From contig WPIO01000006.1 in assembly GCA_009760855.2 (NCBI GenBank), positions 12,848,001 through 12,912,000 of the forward strand: a DNA stretch of 64,000 nt. Direction: 5' to 3'. The notes beneath the pieces are model-generated. The model worked only from the letters and a program-made list of their open reading frames with translations. It was not told where the DNA came from and did no database searches. The translations under genes were made by a program, and so were the position numbers. Shown here one piece after another: positions 11,775 to 21,618 of this stretch (position 1 is the first letter of the stretch; every line of letters starts with the position of its first letter). Source of the DNA: Cristatella mucedo (lineage: Eukaryota > Bryozoa > Phylactolaemata > Cristatellidae).

Positions 11775-12290
11775 TCAAAAGGGCTCTGAAATGAGTTGGC
11801 ATTTTAGATATCCACCAACACTTCAAATTTCTTTTTCTCGTAGAAGCCCTCGAACAAAGTCCCCGTCTTGTTTTCGTAATGCTGCCCTTGGTAAAGATGT
11901 TCCCAGTCCAGTTTAACCTGGCAAATGCGCTAGCCTCGCTCCTCTGAATAGGCTCCCTGTTCTTCTGGAGTTCGTCAAAATGAGCTGTGACGTCAATATT
12001 ACGGACTTTGAGCGACACTGTGCATCCCACGGTGCATCCCATAGCGCCCTACGAGAGCCTGAATCGGATACCCATAGTTTTCAGCCAGGTGCTTGACCTA
12101 CAAAGTCATGAACCACTGCAGCGAAACGGTTCCAAGCTGCTTTCGCCATGTTGTACATATTCTTGGGAAATTCGTCACATTCTATGATCTTCTTTATGTG
12201 CGATCCTACAAAGATAACAAGTTTGACCTGAACCACCGAGCAGCCGCGGCAAGACATGTTGGATGTGCTTGAAAGCTGACGACTCATTTT
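11775..12290 (-). pseudogene. Broken ORF of a widespread animal transposable-element family
   Basis: On the minus strand the first part reads VKLVIFVGSHIKKIIECDEF, then KAAWNRFAAVVHDFVGQ (about 12220-12085). In other frames downstream come MGCTVSLKV, HFDELQ, GAYSEERG (about 11960-11938) and LYQGQHYENKTGTLFEG (about 11900-11850). I know this block order (VKL-IRK, AW-SF-VV-FLGN, MSLK-H-L-HLD-F, SEEQGERFHQD, RYQG) as an uncharacterised ORF recurrent in many animal genomes, probably transposon-derived. I cannot name its superfamily. At least two frameshifts break it. A second copy lies at 28.8 kb on the other strand. Confidence 0.6.
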
Positions 12291-12324
12291 CTAAAGCTGC
12301 GGCCAATTGCTTGCTGAGACCTAA

Positions 12325-12712
12325 ATAGATGGGTAGTGGTGGCAGCTGTCCCATTCCTCCGCTTAAAGACAGTTGGCGACAGAAGCTTTAGCTCTGCAGG
12401 TCCTAGACTGTGGAACTCGCTTCCACAATTCTTACGCAACGACATCTACTCTCCAACTGCCGACTATGGCACATCTTTTTCAACGGTCCTGAACTGCTAC
12501 TTCTATGTTACTCACTACTTCAACTGCTCTCCTAACTCTGCTATGCTTCCCACTTTCTCTTTGTTGCGTGAGACGAAGTCTGTTGGGTACCGAATGCGTA
12601 CCGAAAGCCGCTTAGGCTGTGAGTGCGCTATACAAAACTCTCCTGCGTAACACCCACATGGTCTTTATGACTTTTTGGAGTTACTGACGGAGATACATCA
12701 TCATCATCATCA
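12325..12712 (+). mobile_element. Line-B C-terminus and 3' end
   Basis: An open frame from 12336 to 12650 encodes VPFLRLKTVGDRSFSSAGPR, LWNSLPQFLRNDIYSPTADY and ends CECAIQNSPA. The 3' region then runs through TTTTTGGAGTTACTGACGGA to a CAT-rich tail at 12697-12712. The same protein end occurs inverted at 46.4-46.8 kb with few differences, so these two are among the younger Line-B copies. Confidence 0.82.
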
Positions 12713-12764
12713 CCACCTTCTGAGGGCGCCACCTACCGGTGGTTCCCGCTCGATACTATTCATT

Positions 12765-13440
12765 CCAACAGATAATTCGGTCGCATTCTCTCAGAGAACC
12801 AAATCTCCTTTTAGGCACTTTACAGATGCTGTAAAGAAAGCAAGACTGGGTGATTAGCGGTAACATTTGCAATGTCATGAAGCCTTAAGTTGTTAGATGT
12901 GACATGCACAGGGTCAAAACGTGGATTCGGTTAGTAGCCCCAGGCACAGACCGTGTCAAGAAGCATAAGTACACAAAGGACGCACCGCAAGGGTTCACTA
13001 AATGCTGTAATAAACAGGTGCGTTTTTAAGCTTTTTTTTTAAATGTCATCCTGTCATGGAATGTCGCGACGTCAGTCAGGAGCGAGTTCCAGGCTTTGAG
13101 AGCATATGAACTAATGGCACGGTCTCCAAAGGTTTTGAGGTTTCCTACCAAGTATAGCTAAACGATTTAAATCGGAACTGTGGTTGTGCGGTGCTTGGCC
13201 TGGTGGTGGGGGAGTAGTTCTGATAAGTAGGCTGGAGTCAGAGAATGAAGAGACCTAAAAGTAAGTGACAGAACTTTGAAGTCGATACGCTGCTTGATTG
13301 GGAGCCGGTGCAGGTCGGCGAGAAGTGGCGTGACGTCGCTACTGCGACGCTCACGGCAGACGAGCCTAGCTGCAGAGTTTAGCACCAACTGTAAGCTCGT
13401 GATTGCAAAGGCGGTAGACCAGCGAGCAGTGTAGTATAAA
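12765..13440 (-). mobile_element. Line-A C-terminus and 3' end
   Basis: The minus strand encodes VLNSAARLVCRERRSSDVTP, LLADLHRLPIKQRIDFKVLS and the LTFRSLHSLTPAYLSELLPH block (13388-13200). The 3' untranslated region reaches the GATTTGGTTCTCTGAGAGAA end near 12780. The 5' side abuts satellite-like text at 13.44 kb. Confidence 0.82.
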
Positions 13441-13444
13441 AGTT

Positions 13445-13745
13445 AAAACGGGATTTAGAAATGTAGTACGTGGTCATTGTAGTATACCTACAAGTTTGAT
13501 ACTATTGCGCTCTCATGCAGATGAACTGCGAAGATGATGGCCATTATCGAAATTCAGCGAAATACGCCTCAATCTGCTGCAAACCCACCTGCGGTATTGG
13601 GTCGGGCCATCGCACTAGTTTGCAATGCACTGTCCGTGAACAAGCATGGACAATAGCATTTCTTGGTTGGAACGTAAATAGAGTGTAGTATAGCAATAAA
13701 TCTAAATTAGAGCTTCACCCAAGAAATCGTGCATCAATTTTTGAG
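13445..13745 (+). repeat. Diverged ~175-bp tandem-repeat fragments
   Basis: GCGGTATTGGGTCGGGCCAT at 13591-13610 and AATCTAAATTAGAGCTTCAC near 13699-13718 line up with the landmarks GCGGTATTTACCCGGGCCAT (18241) and CTAAATTGGAGCTTCGCG (18004) of the array at 17.56-18.9 kb. It is flanked by two minus-strand Line-A copies, so it may be a stranded piece of the same array. Confidence 0.5.
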
Positions 13746-13754
13746 GAGTTATAA

Positions 13755-13885
13755 TGGATCAATATATAATAATATAATAATTTATAATATAATAATTATA
13801 TATAATATAATATATATATTATATATATATATATATATAACAATTATATATATATATATATATAATATATAATATATAAGATATA
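13755..13885. repeat. AT-only low-complexity tract
   Basis: Nearly pure A/T, mostly irregular TATA repeats with short self-complementary runs. No other content is visible. Confidence 0.9.
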
Positions 13886-13887
13886 AT

Positions 13888-14765
13888 AATTTTAATCTAT
13901 TTGTATAGGGCTCTTAGTTTACTTCTTACTACGCCCTTTGCATACGCTGTAAACTAAGCACGACCGTATGGTTAGTAGTAACATTACAGTGTCAACGTAA
14001 AGAGTGTGGTTGGTCGTAATATACACAGTGTCAACATGCAAGTATGGTTAGTGGTAGTAGGCAAAGTTTTAGCACGCTTGTATACACACAAAAGAAAATA
14101 TCACAAGAACCAAGTGAATGTTGTGAGAAACGGATGCGTGGTTAGCTTCTTTTATATTTCTTCAAGTCAGGGATTCTGGCCACGACGTCTGCTGAGAGTG
14201 AGCTCCAGGCTTTGGGTGCGTATTAACTTAAGGCTGAGTTGCCTCCAAAGGATTTGAGGTGGGCTCGAGGCAGAGCCCAGCGTTGGAGTCAGAAGAGCGA
14301 TGGGTGCGATGCCTAGGCCTTGGTTGGTGATTAGTTTTGATACGTAAGGTTGGAGTCAAAGAATGAACGGACCTTTAAGCGAGTGAAAAAACCTTAAATT
14401 CGATATGTTTGTTGCTGAGATCCAGTGCAGAACGGCGAGAAGTGGTGTCATGTTAATGTGGCAACTTTGACGCTCGCGGAAGATTAGTCTTTTTGCTGAG
14501 TTTTGCACCAACTTTAAACGACCGATTTCCTAGCTCGGTTGACCTATAAGCAGTGAGTTACAAACAGAAGTCGAGACGGGATGTACAAAATGCATGGACC
14601 AACTTGGATGTGGTATCCTTGTCTAAACAGGGCCGAATTTTTGCAATTTTACGTAACTGAAAGTTGGCAGATTTGACTGCAGAGCTGATATGATCACGTA
14701 GTAAAAGGTCACTCTGGAACAGGATTGCAAGCAAGTTAATCCCACAAAAGCGCACCTACAATAGC
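13888..14765 (-). mobile_element. Line-A C-terminal half, decayed
   Basis: The minus strand from 14755 reads LLLRDHISSAVKSANFQLRK, then IAKIRPCLDKDTTSKLVHAF and SRLDFC. This is the Line-A block ahead of the LQLVQNSAARL region. Its text continues toward 13895 (ACCTCAAATCCTTTGGAGGC and the 3' untranslated region near 14080-13930). It is more decayed than the 7.7-kb copy. Confidence 0.78.
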
Positions 14766-14769
14766 GCGA

Positions 14770-15120
14770 AATGACGTAAGTGCAGGACAAAAGAGCGCCG
14801 ACAGAAGCATGAAAAAATAACTTTAGGGAATGCTGGTTTAAATATTACAGATATTCATAATTAGATTACCAAATTATTGAAAATATCAACATAGTAACAC
14901 TCGCTTCACGTTATAATGTACGCCAGATTTTAAATATATATTTTGAAATGGTATAGTTATAAAGAAAGAGTAATCTAGCCTAATAATGTTAGCCTTTTTT
15001 ACAATTAGATGTTCAGGCTGTGTGCGATTCCTTTAAGATCACCTTCCACTAGGACTGTTTCAAGGTAGTTTGATGATGTATCGAGAACGAGCATGCGGGT
15101 CCCATGCGATACACTGCGAT
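14770..15120. other. No recognisable feature
   Basis: AT-rich spacer between a Line-A copy and the first tandem array. No gene or repeat could be recognised. Confidence 0.4.
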
Positions 15121-16228
15121 ACACTACGATATAGTTGCCATTTCCCCAATAAATGTCAGAACACTGAGGTTTTGATACCAAATTACACAGAATGGCATTT
15201 AGGGGTCGCCTACCAAATTCCATGCGATTGCACTCGCGCGTTCTCGCGCTACGGGCTCAAATGGCCCGGGTCAACCTGCCCATGTACACATTGGACGGCA
15301 ATACGCCTGCCATTTCCAAAAGATTTCGCAAAACTGCGGTTTGTTTTCCAATTATAGAGAAAAAAAGCTATGCCAAGTTTACCCGCCACACTTCATTGGA
15401 TTTCAAATGCACGTCCTCGGGCTATGGCCTCGGATGGCCCTGCTCAAAAGGCAGCCAAAAATATTTGAACTGCAATGACGGTGCCGTTTCCACAAAAAGC
15501 TTTGCACAGCTGCAGTTTTGTTTCAAAATTACGGAAAACAGCGTGTCACGTTTACCCACCATATTTTATACGATTTCGCTTTCGCGGCTTCATACTATGA
15601 TGGCCTCCTGTGACCTGCCCGGATGGAAACCCTAAATATTCGAACTACAATACAGCGGCCATTTTCACAGTAAGCATTTTGTAAGTTTAGTTTTAATTCT
15701 GCATTATGAAAAAACAGTGGATCGGGCTTACCCATAAAATTTTGTGCAATTGCACTTGCGAATTCTCGTGCTCTGACCTCCGATGGCCCAGCCCAAATGG
15801 CAGCCCAAAACATTCGAACGGCAATGCAGCTGCCATTTCCACAAACGCTTCACAGAACTTTAGTCTTGATTTCTAATGATTGTCAACAGATTGCCAGGTT
15901 TAGCCACCGAATTTCATGCAATTGCTCCTGTGCATTCTAAGGCTGTGGCCTTCGATGGCACGACCGAAATAACAGCCCTAAATAGTTGAACAGCGATACG
16001 GCTTCTATTTCCAAAAAAAGCTTCGCGAAACGGCAGTTTTGACTTCAAATGATAGCCAACGGTATTTAGGGTTTAGCCACAAGATTTCATACGATTGCGC
16101 ATGTGCGTTCTCGTGCCATGGCCTGAACTGGTCCGGGAAATTAAGCGTCCCCACATAATCGAATTGCAAAACGGCTTCCATTTCCAAAATAGGCTGTGTG
16201 CAGCTGCAGGTTTGAGTCCGCATCATAG

Positions 16229-16342
16229 AAAATAGTGATAACAATAAAGAATAAATAAAATAATAAAATATAAAATAAACAAATAAATACAAATAAATAA
16301 ATAAATAATAAATAAAAAAGAATAAATAAATAAAAAATAAAG
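16229..16342. repeat. A-rich (AAAT)n insert within array 1
   Basis: Irregular AATA/AAAT repeats, about 113 bp, exactly the excess length of the monomer that contains it. It may be an expanded poly-A from a lost insertion. Confidence 0.85.
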
Positions 16343-16631
16343 GACAGTGTTCCTGGCTTACCGACCAAATTTCATAGAATAACGCATGGACGTTCTCATG
16401 CTATTACCTCCGATGGCCCTGGCCAGCCAGCCTCCCTACACTGTGTAACTGAAATACAGCTGCCTCTTCCAAAATAGGCATTGCACAACTGTGGTTTTAA
16501 TCTTACACCATAGAAAATGGGGGTATGGGTTGGCCTTCAAAATTTCGTGCAATTTCGCTTCCGCGTGCGAATGCAGTGGCCTCCAATGGCCGGGGCCGCC
16601 ATGCAATTACAAACTGCTATACAACTGCTAT

Positions 16632-17185
16632 TTCCATAATAATAATGCATTGTATAGCCCCTCTGAGAACTTAATCTCTTTCTACGCACTTTACATATGC
16701 TGTAAAGGAAGCATGATCAAATGATTAGCGGTAGCACGCCAATAAGTATAGCATGGTCACAACCATCCCTGGACAAAGCAAGAGCAGAACAACGAGGTCC
16801 ACGGAGCAGAAAGTGAAGCAATAGGCTGAAAGGTCGAGCAAAAAGGTTAAACTGGTGAGTCAAAGGTGATTTGTACGACCAACTGCTGCAAGCGCGGAAG
16901 ACACAGCACCGACCCAGCCCTTCCCGCTGGTCAGCTATTAGTAGTAGATTGAATTGCAGGTTGCGCTTCAACAACCCCGCCACCAACACACACGGCTGCA
17001 TGACTCTGTGCAGGTGCTGCCACTTACTGAAGCTGCATCAGTAAGTGGCTCAGGCACGGATTTGGATTCTCGTTTGATGTAGCGCGCTGGCCAGGATTTT
17101 TCACTGCATTTTGCACTCCAACACACGAGAGCAGAGATCGAAAATTTCATTCATCCAATGTCAAAAATCTTCATCGCTTTCTTCC
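16632..17185 (-). mobile_element. ~550-bp insert with Line-A-like tail and unknown body
   Basis: The left end (AATAATAATGCATTG, GAGAACTTAATCTCTTTCTA, ACATATGCTGTAAAGGAAGC) is an inverted Line-A-type 3' end. Past 16760 the body matches no LINE text I recognise. On either side monomer text resumes, with TGCTATTTCCATAAT before and CGCTTTCTTCCAGAAT after, possibly a diverged target duplication. It could be a 5'-truncated LINE with an unfamiliar 3' region or a non-autonomous element borrowing the LINE tail. It contains a perfect hairpin at 17020-17048. Confidence 0.5.
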
Positions 17186-17487
17186 AGAATTCCAGCTTCG
17201 TGCAACTTCTGTTTTGATTCCGCATTATAAAAAAAAAACAGTGGTTTGGGTTAACCAGCCAAAATTTATGGCATAGCACACCGGCATTCTCATGCTTTGG
17301 CCTGCTATGGCCCGGATCGGCCAGCCTTCGTGCGTAGTCGAACTGCGATACAGCTGCCATTTCCACAATAAGCGTTGAGCAACTGCGGTTTCGATTTTGT
17401 GTTATAGAAAACAATGCCACTAGTTTAGCTACCGTAGTTCATGATACAGCCAATGTCCGTTGTCATGCAATGGCATCCAATGGTCAG

Positions 17488-17528
17488 GTGTGTATTTGCA
17501 TTGTATTTGTATTTGTATTTGTATGTTT
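17488..17528. repeat. (TATTTG)n microsatellite
   Basis: About five units of TATTTG, one of them altered. It marks the junction between tandem array 1 and array 2. Confidence 0.9.
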
Positions 17529-17671
17529 ATTAAAAATCATGCGATTGCACTTTAAACATAGTGTTCTGTAATATGTATTCAAAATTGGAGCGTTGAGAAT
17601 CCGATTTGTGGGCAATTTATGGCGGAATGCAGTTGGATACGGTGATAGCTAATGCCGTGGCAGTCAATTGT

Positions 17672-17737
17672 AATTTATTTCCGTCTATAACTCCACAAAG
17701 CCATAGGGACTGTGTGGGTGTTACGCAGGAAGTGCTG
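17672..17737 (-). mobile_element. Line-B 3' tail, very short
   Basis: Reversed, it reads CTGCGTAACACCCACACAGT, then CTTTGTGGAGTTATAGACGG, the last ~65 bp of Line-B. It accounts for the 66 bp by which its host monomer is too long. Confidence 0.75.
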
Positions 17738-18289
17738 CACATTTTCCAACATTTGCCCGAGGCAATTCTAGTGACATTTGGCGAGCACACAATAAATGAA
17801 GAGTAGATGGATGTGCAATCATAACTAGACAGTTTAGTGTACGATTTCTGGTCGTTTTGTGGTGGATTAAAGTGCAGTGCGTTGGTTTGCGATATTGAAC
17901 CGGGCCGTTGCAGTCCGTTGCGATGCATGCTCTGAGAGCGCTAATGCGCTGCTTGCGACATTTTGTGGGTGTACTTGGACCTTAGCCTAGTATTATATAC
18001 AGTCTAAATTGGAGCTTCGCGTTGACGATTTCAGAATGATTGGCAGCAGCGGATTAGAGTCTATTGAGCTATTCACCCAAGCCATTTTCGGCGATTGCCG
18101 TGCATTGCCAGAGATCGCACATTCAATGGCTCGAATTTAAGTGGGTATGCACTCAACACAGTGCAGTGTTATATGCAATACAAATATTGGAGCTATGTGA
18201 AACCTATTTCGTGGCATTTTGTGGAGGATTGAAGTGGATTGCGGTATTTACCCGGGCCATTGTCATCGATTGCTGCACGCTACCAAAAA

Positions 18290-18592
18290 CCCATTAGAGC
18301 AGTGCAGCTGTTAATGAATATGGCTGCAAGGCTTATCGACCAATCCTTGAGGTTTAGCCACGTGTCTCCCTTGCTGAAGAAGCTTCGATGGTTTCCGGTT
18401 AGTCAACGGATACAGAGCAAAATTCTTACACTAACCCACAAGCTCGCCTTGGCTTGGCTCCTTCATACCTAGCTGAACTGCTCCACCCGTTTCAGCTTCC
18501 TCTTGCCTTCAGGTCCACTGTCAACAATGAATCAGCGGTTTTATTCTTCCGCTTAAAGACTGTTGGCGAGAGGAGCTGTTGCTCTAGCGCAA
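18290..18592 (+). mobile_element. Line-B C-terminal fragment in array 2
   Basis: Text reads LLMNMAARLIDQSLRFSHVS, then PLLKKLRWFPVSQRIQSKIL and TLTHK. It ends around the LRLKDCWREELLL region (18545-18590), short of the Line-B 3' end. It splits one tandem-repeat monomer. Confidence 0.8.
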
Positions 18593-19006
18593 AATTTTGT
18601 AGGCACACTACAAACATAACATAGTAGTATGGTATTCAATCAAGGTTGCAGCTTCGTGCAGCCAATTTGGGGTGGATACGAGGTGGCTTACAATGGATTG
18701 CGACACAGGCCAGCGGCGTCTTTGCAGCCCACTTACGGAAGAATGCGCGAGCGAAGTGGCGTGGAGCTTTTGGCGCACACAAATACGGCGGCGTACCATG
18801 ATATTCACTCGAAATTGGAGCTTCGCGCCGTCGATTTCCGGTCGATTTTCACTCAATTAGAAGGGATTGAGGCGGACGACGACGGCAATTCGTCAAACCA
18901 CCTGTTCGCACCATTTTCACCACCGCCGCCGCAGCTGCCGCCGCCGCTATTCTTAGCGCGGCGGCGGCGGCGGCGGCAGCGGCTGCGGCGGCGGCGCTCT
19001 TCGCTC

Positions 19007-19014
19007 TATAAAAG
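19007..19014 (+). promoter_or_regulatory. TATA-like box
   Basis: TATAAAAG stands in otherwise nearly pure GC sequence just after a (CGG)n run. In such surroundings an A/T octamer of this form is conspicuous, but no transcript start can be confirmed. Confidence 0.35.
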
Positions 19015-20000
19015 ACTCGAAGTCTCGACGAGGCGAAGGAGCGAAATACGGCGAGGCGACCTACGCGAAAACGGGCGCCAAGGGCTCGTCGGCACGTCGC
19101 TCTTCCAGCCCAGCGCCGGCGCCGCGCTCGGCGGCCCCGGCGCTCTCTGCGCCGCCGGATCTGTGGTCGGCGTCTCGGCTGCTGCTCGGCGAGTCGCGTC
19201 AGGAGCGAGCGTCGAGCTCCCGGAGCGGAGACAGCGACACGCCGAACGCGGGCGTGGCCGAGTGAGCGCGCGAGCTAGCCGGGCGGCTTCTGTCGCCCGG
19301 CGCTCGGTTTCCGTCGGCGAGCGAGCGCCGTCTCGCACATCTCGCGTGCGTATTTGAAGGGCCGCGACCGGCCGCAGCCGCCGTACCGGAGTTAGAAATC
19401 GTTTCGTTGCAAATGCGCTCCCTCGAGAGCAGTGCAAACGCTTGCTATTATTTGCACCGGTGCCACGGCGTCGCGAATGCCTAAAAGAAAGCGCGTGGGC
19501 GATTTGCTTCGCGCGCGAAAGACTTCCGATTTCCGAATGACTTCCGATTTCCGCGGCGGCGTGCTCAGGCCCGCGTCCGACGGGCCGGAGAGGACGCGTG
19601 TCCGCGCGGCGCAGAAATCGGTGCAACGCCGCCCGTCGCTCAATGTCTGTCCGCCGCGGCAGCGGCGGCGGCCTGGGATGCGACGGCGCTCCGGAAAGCG
19701 GTCCATCGTTTCACTGCGGACAGCTCTCGGCGTGCCGGCGCGCACAGCCAATCGCCTCAGCCCGGCGATCGCCACCCCCCCCCCGGTCTGGAACGAGGGT
19801 GCGAGCTGCCGTCGACGTCGGTGCCGCAGTCGGGCCTACCGCAGGCCGGCTGCAGCAGCTCGCGTCGACCGAGGCTGAGTGCGCGAGGCCGAGCGGCGGT
19901 CGGGCCCGAGGCCGAGGCGGGCGCGAGAGTGCGAGTGGCGGCCGCGGCGGCGCTGGCATAAATAAAACAATAAAGCTCCAGTGGCCCGCCACGTGTTCGC

Positions 20001-20034
<34 letters not shown>

Positions 20035-20484
20035 AGCGAGATCTTTGATGCTCCGATGCATCGGTCCGATGCATCGCTCGTAAAGCGGCGCGCAGCTGCG
20101 GCCCGCCGGGCGTCTTGCGTAATGATTAGTTGCTCGCCCGCGCCAGCATCCGCCGGATCGTTCGCGGTAAGCAGCGGCGGTCGCCCGTCGCCGCTGCTTC
20201 CTCCGGCGGCGCGCGCCGCCGGATTCCGCCAGCCGGCTCGCGCGCGTCGGTCCTCGGCTGTATGCGCGAGCGTCGGCGGTCGGACGCGCCTCCCGCGCCG
20301 CACCTCCCGCGCAGCCGAACGGCTGCTGCCGCCTCGGAACCGCGCCGGCGCTCGCGGCCGCTTCGCCGGAAGCGCCGCGGCGAGCGACCATGCCGCTCGT
20401 TCGTCAGGCGCGACGGAGGCGCTGCTACGCTCTGGGACACGAAAACGACGACGGGAGCGGCGAAGCCGGCGACTGTTGCACGCC

Positions 20485-20648
20485 AGGAAGTGACGCGGAC
20501 GCAGCAGCCGATCGCGGTGAGGCGCTGCGGCAGCCTTGTCAGCCGGCACGCCCGCCCGCTGCTTTTCGCTAAGCATTGAGCGCTCGCACTGTATTGGGGG
20601 CGGGGGAGGGACGGTGTGGCGGGCGTGTCGGCTGGCCAGGAAGTGGCG
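20485..20648 (+). promoter_or_regulatory. Two ETS-like sites
   Basis: AGGAAGTGACGC at 20485-20496 has the form of an ETS site fused to a CRE-like half-site. CAGGAAGTGGCG at 20637-20648 is a second ETS-like match 152 bp on. Both are short, and the match is to generally known motif forms only. Confidence 0.3.
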
Positions 20649-21471
20649 ACTGCGAACTCGAAGCCGCCGGATCTCAGCGCACGCCGCTAGGGCGCTCGCC
20701 CTTCGCTCTCGGGCGCTTGCTGGGTCCGAGTCGCGTGGCGGCGGCGGGCGTTCTATCTTCATTGCCCGCTGCCTGGCGGCGCGCACGACGCTGGGCTCCT
20801 TCGACGTAAACGAGGCCGTCAAACCGGCTCCGCTCTTTGCTGCTCGAAGCTAGCTTTCAGAGGTTTAGTGCGGCGCCGCCGGGCGGAGTCTTTGGCGCTC
20901 AGCGAAACGCCGGTCGTCTTTGCGCGCACGTGCGCATCGCGTTCTCTCGACAGAAATGGGACACTTCGCGGCAGCGCAAGGCTGCGTTGGTGGCTGCCGT
21001 GGCGGCGGCGGCGGCGCGTAGGGGGAGCCATGCAAGCGCCGTTCCCGGAAACGACGAGGCACAGTTTTTGCATCCTAGCGGGCAGGTGCTTTTTCGGAAG
21101 TTTTGCTTTCGCCCCATTTGCTACTGACGCACAGTTTCGATGAGAGTCTTCATCCGCCTCCAGCCCGGCGCTCGGCGGTCGGTGAAACGCACGGAAGGAT
21201 GTGGCGGGCGGCAGAGCTGCTCTGTCCATCGCACGCGGACGAGGTAGCTCGTGCGGGCTCGCCACTCGCCTATCCCCCTGTCAAGCCTCTGTCGAGAGAA
21301 GGACGAGACCGGTCCGCTCGGCTGCGTCGGAGCTGACGCTTTCCGTGCAACAGCGAGCGAAGCAATTCTTGCCAACGCATTTGGCCCTTAGCGCTACCAC
21401 GTCCTCCCGATCCGAGAGTGTCTCGAGACATGGCTGACTTCCGAGAGTGTGCGAGCACAGGGAAAAGACAG

Positions 21472-21476
<5 letters not shown>

Positions 21477-21529
<53 letters not shown>

Positions 21530-21540
21530 AGAGAGAGAGG
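21477..21540. repeat. (GA)n microsatellite
   Basis: Near-perfect GA run with one G-rich interruption at its end, within the GC-rich block. Confidence 0.96.
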
Positions 21541-21549
21541 CGGGTCGTT

Positions 21550-21618
21550 GTCAATAAGCAAGGTGCACCCACTTCACGACGCAGCTCGTGGGTTCGAGTC
21601 GTGCAGCATTCAATGGCC
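21550..21618 (+). mobile_element. tRNA-like SINE-1 head
   Basis: GCAAGGTGCACCCACTTCAC, then GCTCGTGGGTTCGAGTCGTG, matches the SINE-1 head (GGTAAGGTGCTCACTTGTCA) with a B-box-like GGGTTCGAGTC. No tail follows. It cannot be a functional tRNA because the acceptor and anticodon arms do not form. Confidence 0.5.

Larger units (their letters stand above)
15127..17490 (+). repeat. Degenerate tandem array 1, period about 173 bp
   Basis: Landmarks recur in fixed order in each monomer: TTTACCCACCAAATTTCATG, GATTGC, a TGGCCTCCGATGGCCC block, CAGCTGCCATTTCCACAA, AAGCTTTGCACAACTGC and TATAGAAAACAGTGG. Monomers start near 15198, 15378, 15551, 15728, 15899, 16072, 16358, 16529, 17251 and 17424. Spacings are 180, 173, 177, 171 and 173 where undisturbed. 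The 286-bp monomer at 16072 carries an A-rich insert. The 16529 monomer is split by a ~550-bp insert. No frame is conserved between monomers, so this is satellite-like DNA. Confidence 0.85.
17560..18870 (+). repeat. Degenerate tandem array 2, period about 176 bp
   Basis: The landmark ATTGGAG occurs at 17583, 18008, 18186 and 18814, with a variant at 18645. The landmark CCGGGCCATT or its variants occurs near 17901, 18078 and 18253. Undisturbed spacings are 175-178 and one of 169. Two Line-B pieces interrupt it (17672-17737 and 18290-18592); subtracting them restores the period. The last monomers grow GC- and CpG-rich and run directly into the block at 18.87 kb. Shared text with array 1 (TTYACCC...ATTT...GCGATTGC, TGCAATACA, AGCTTCGCG) suggests one superfamily in the same orientation. 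Confidence 0.78.

Noticed and set aside
15127-17490. Tandem gene cluster in the 15-17.5-kb repeats
   Set aside because: No reading frame is conserved between monomers; the period and decay fit satellite DNA.
18629-19357. 242-codon plus-strand open frame across the array/GC-block junction
   Set aside because: It starts inside a satellite monomer, changes composition midway and ends in Arg-rich low-complexity text; no family match.
19836-20822. 328-codon minus-strand open frame in the GC-rich block
   Set aside because: Stop codons are rare at this composition, long frames are open on both strands at once, and the products are Arg/Ala/Pro/Ser-rich without any domain.
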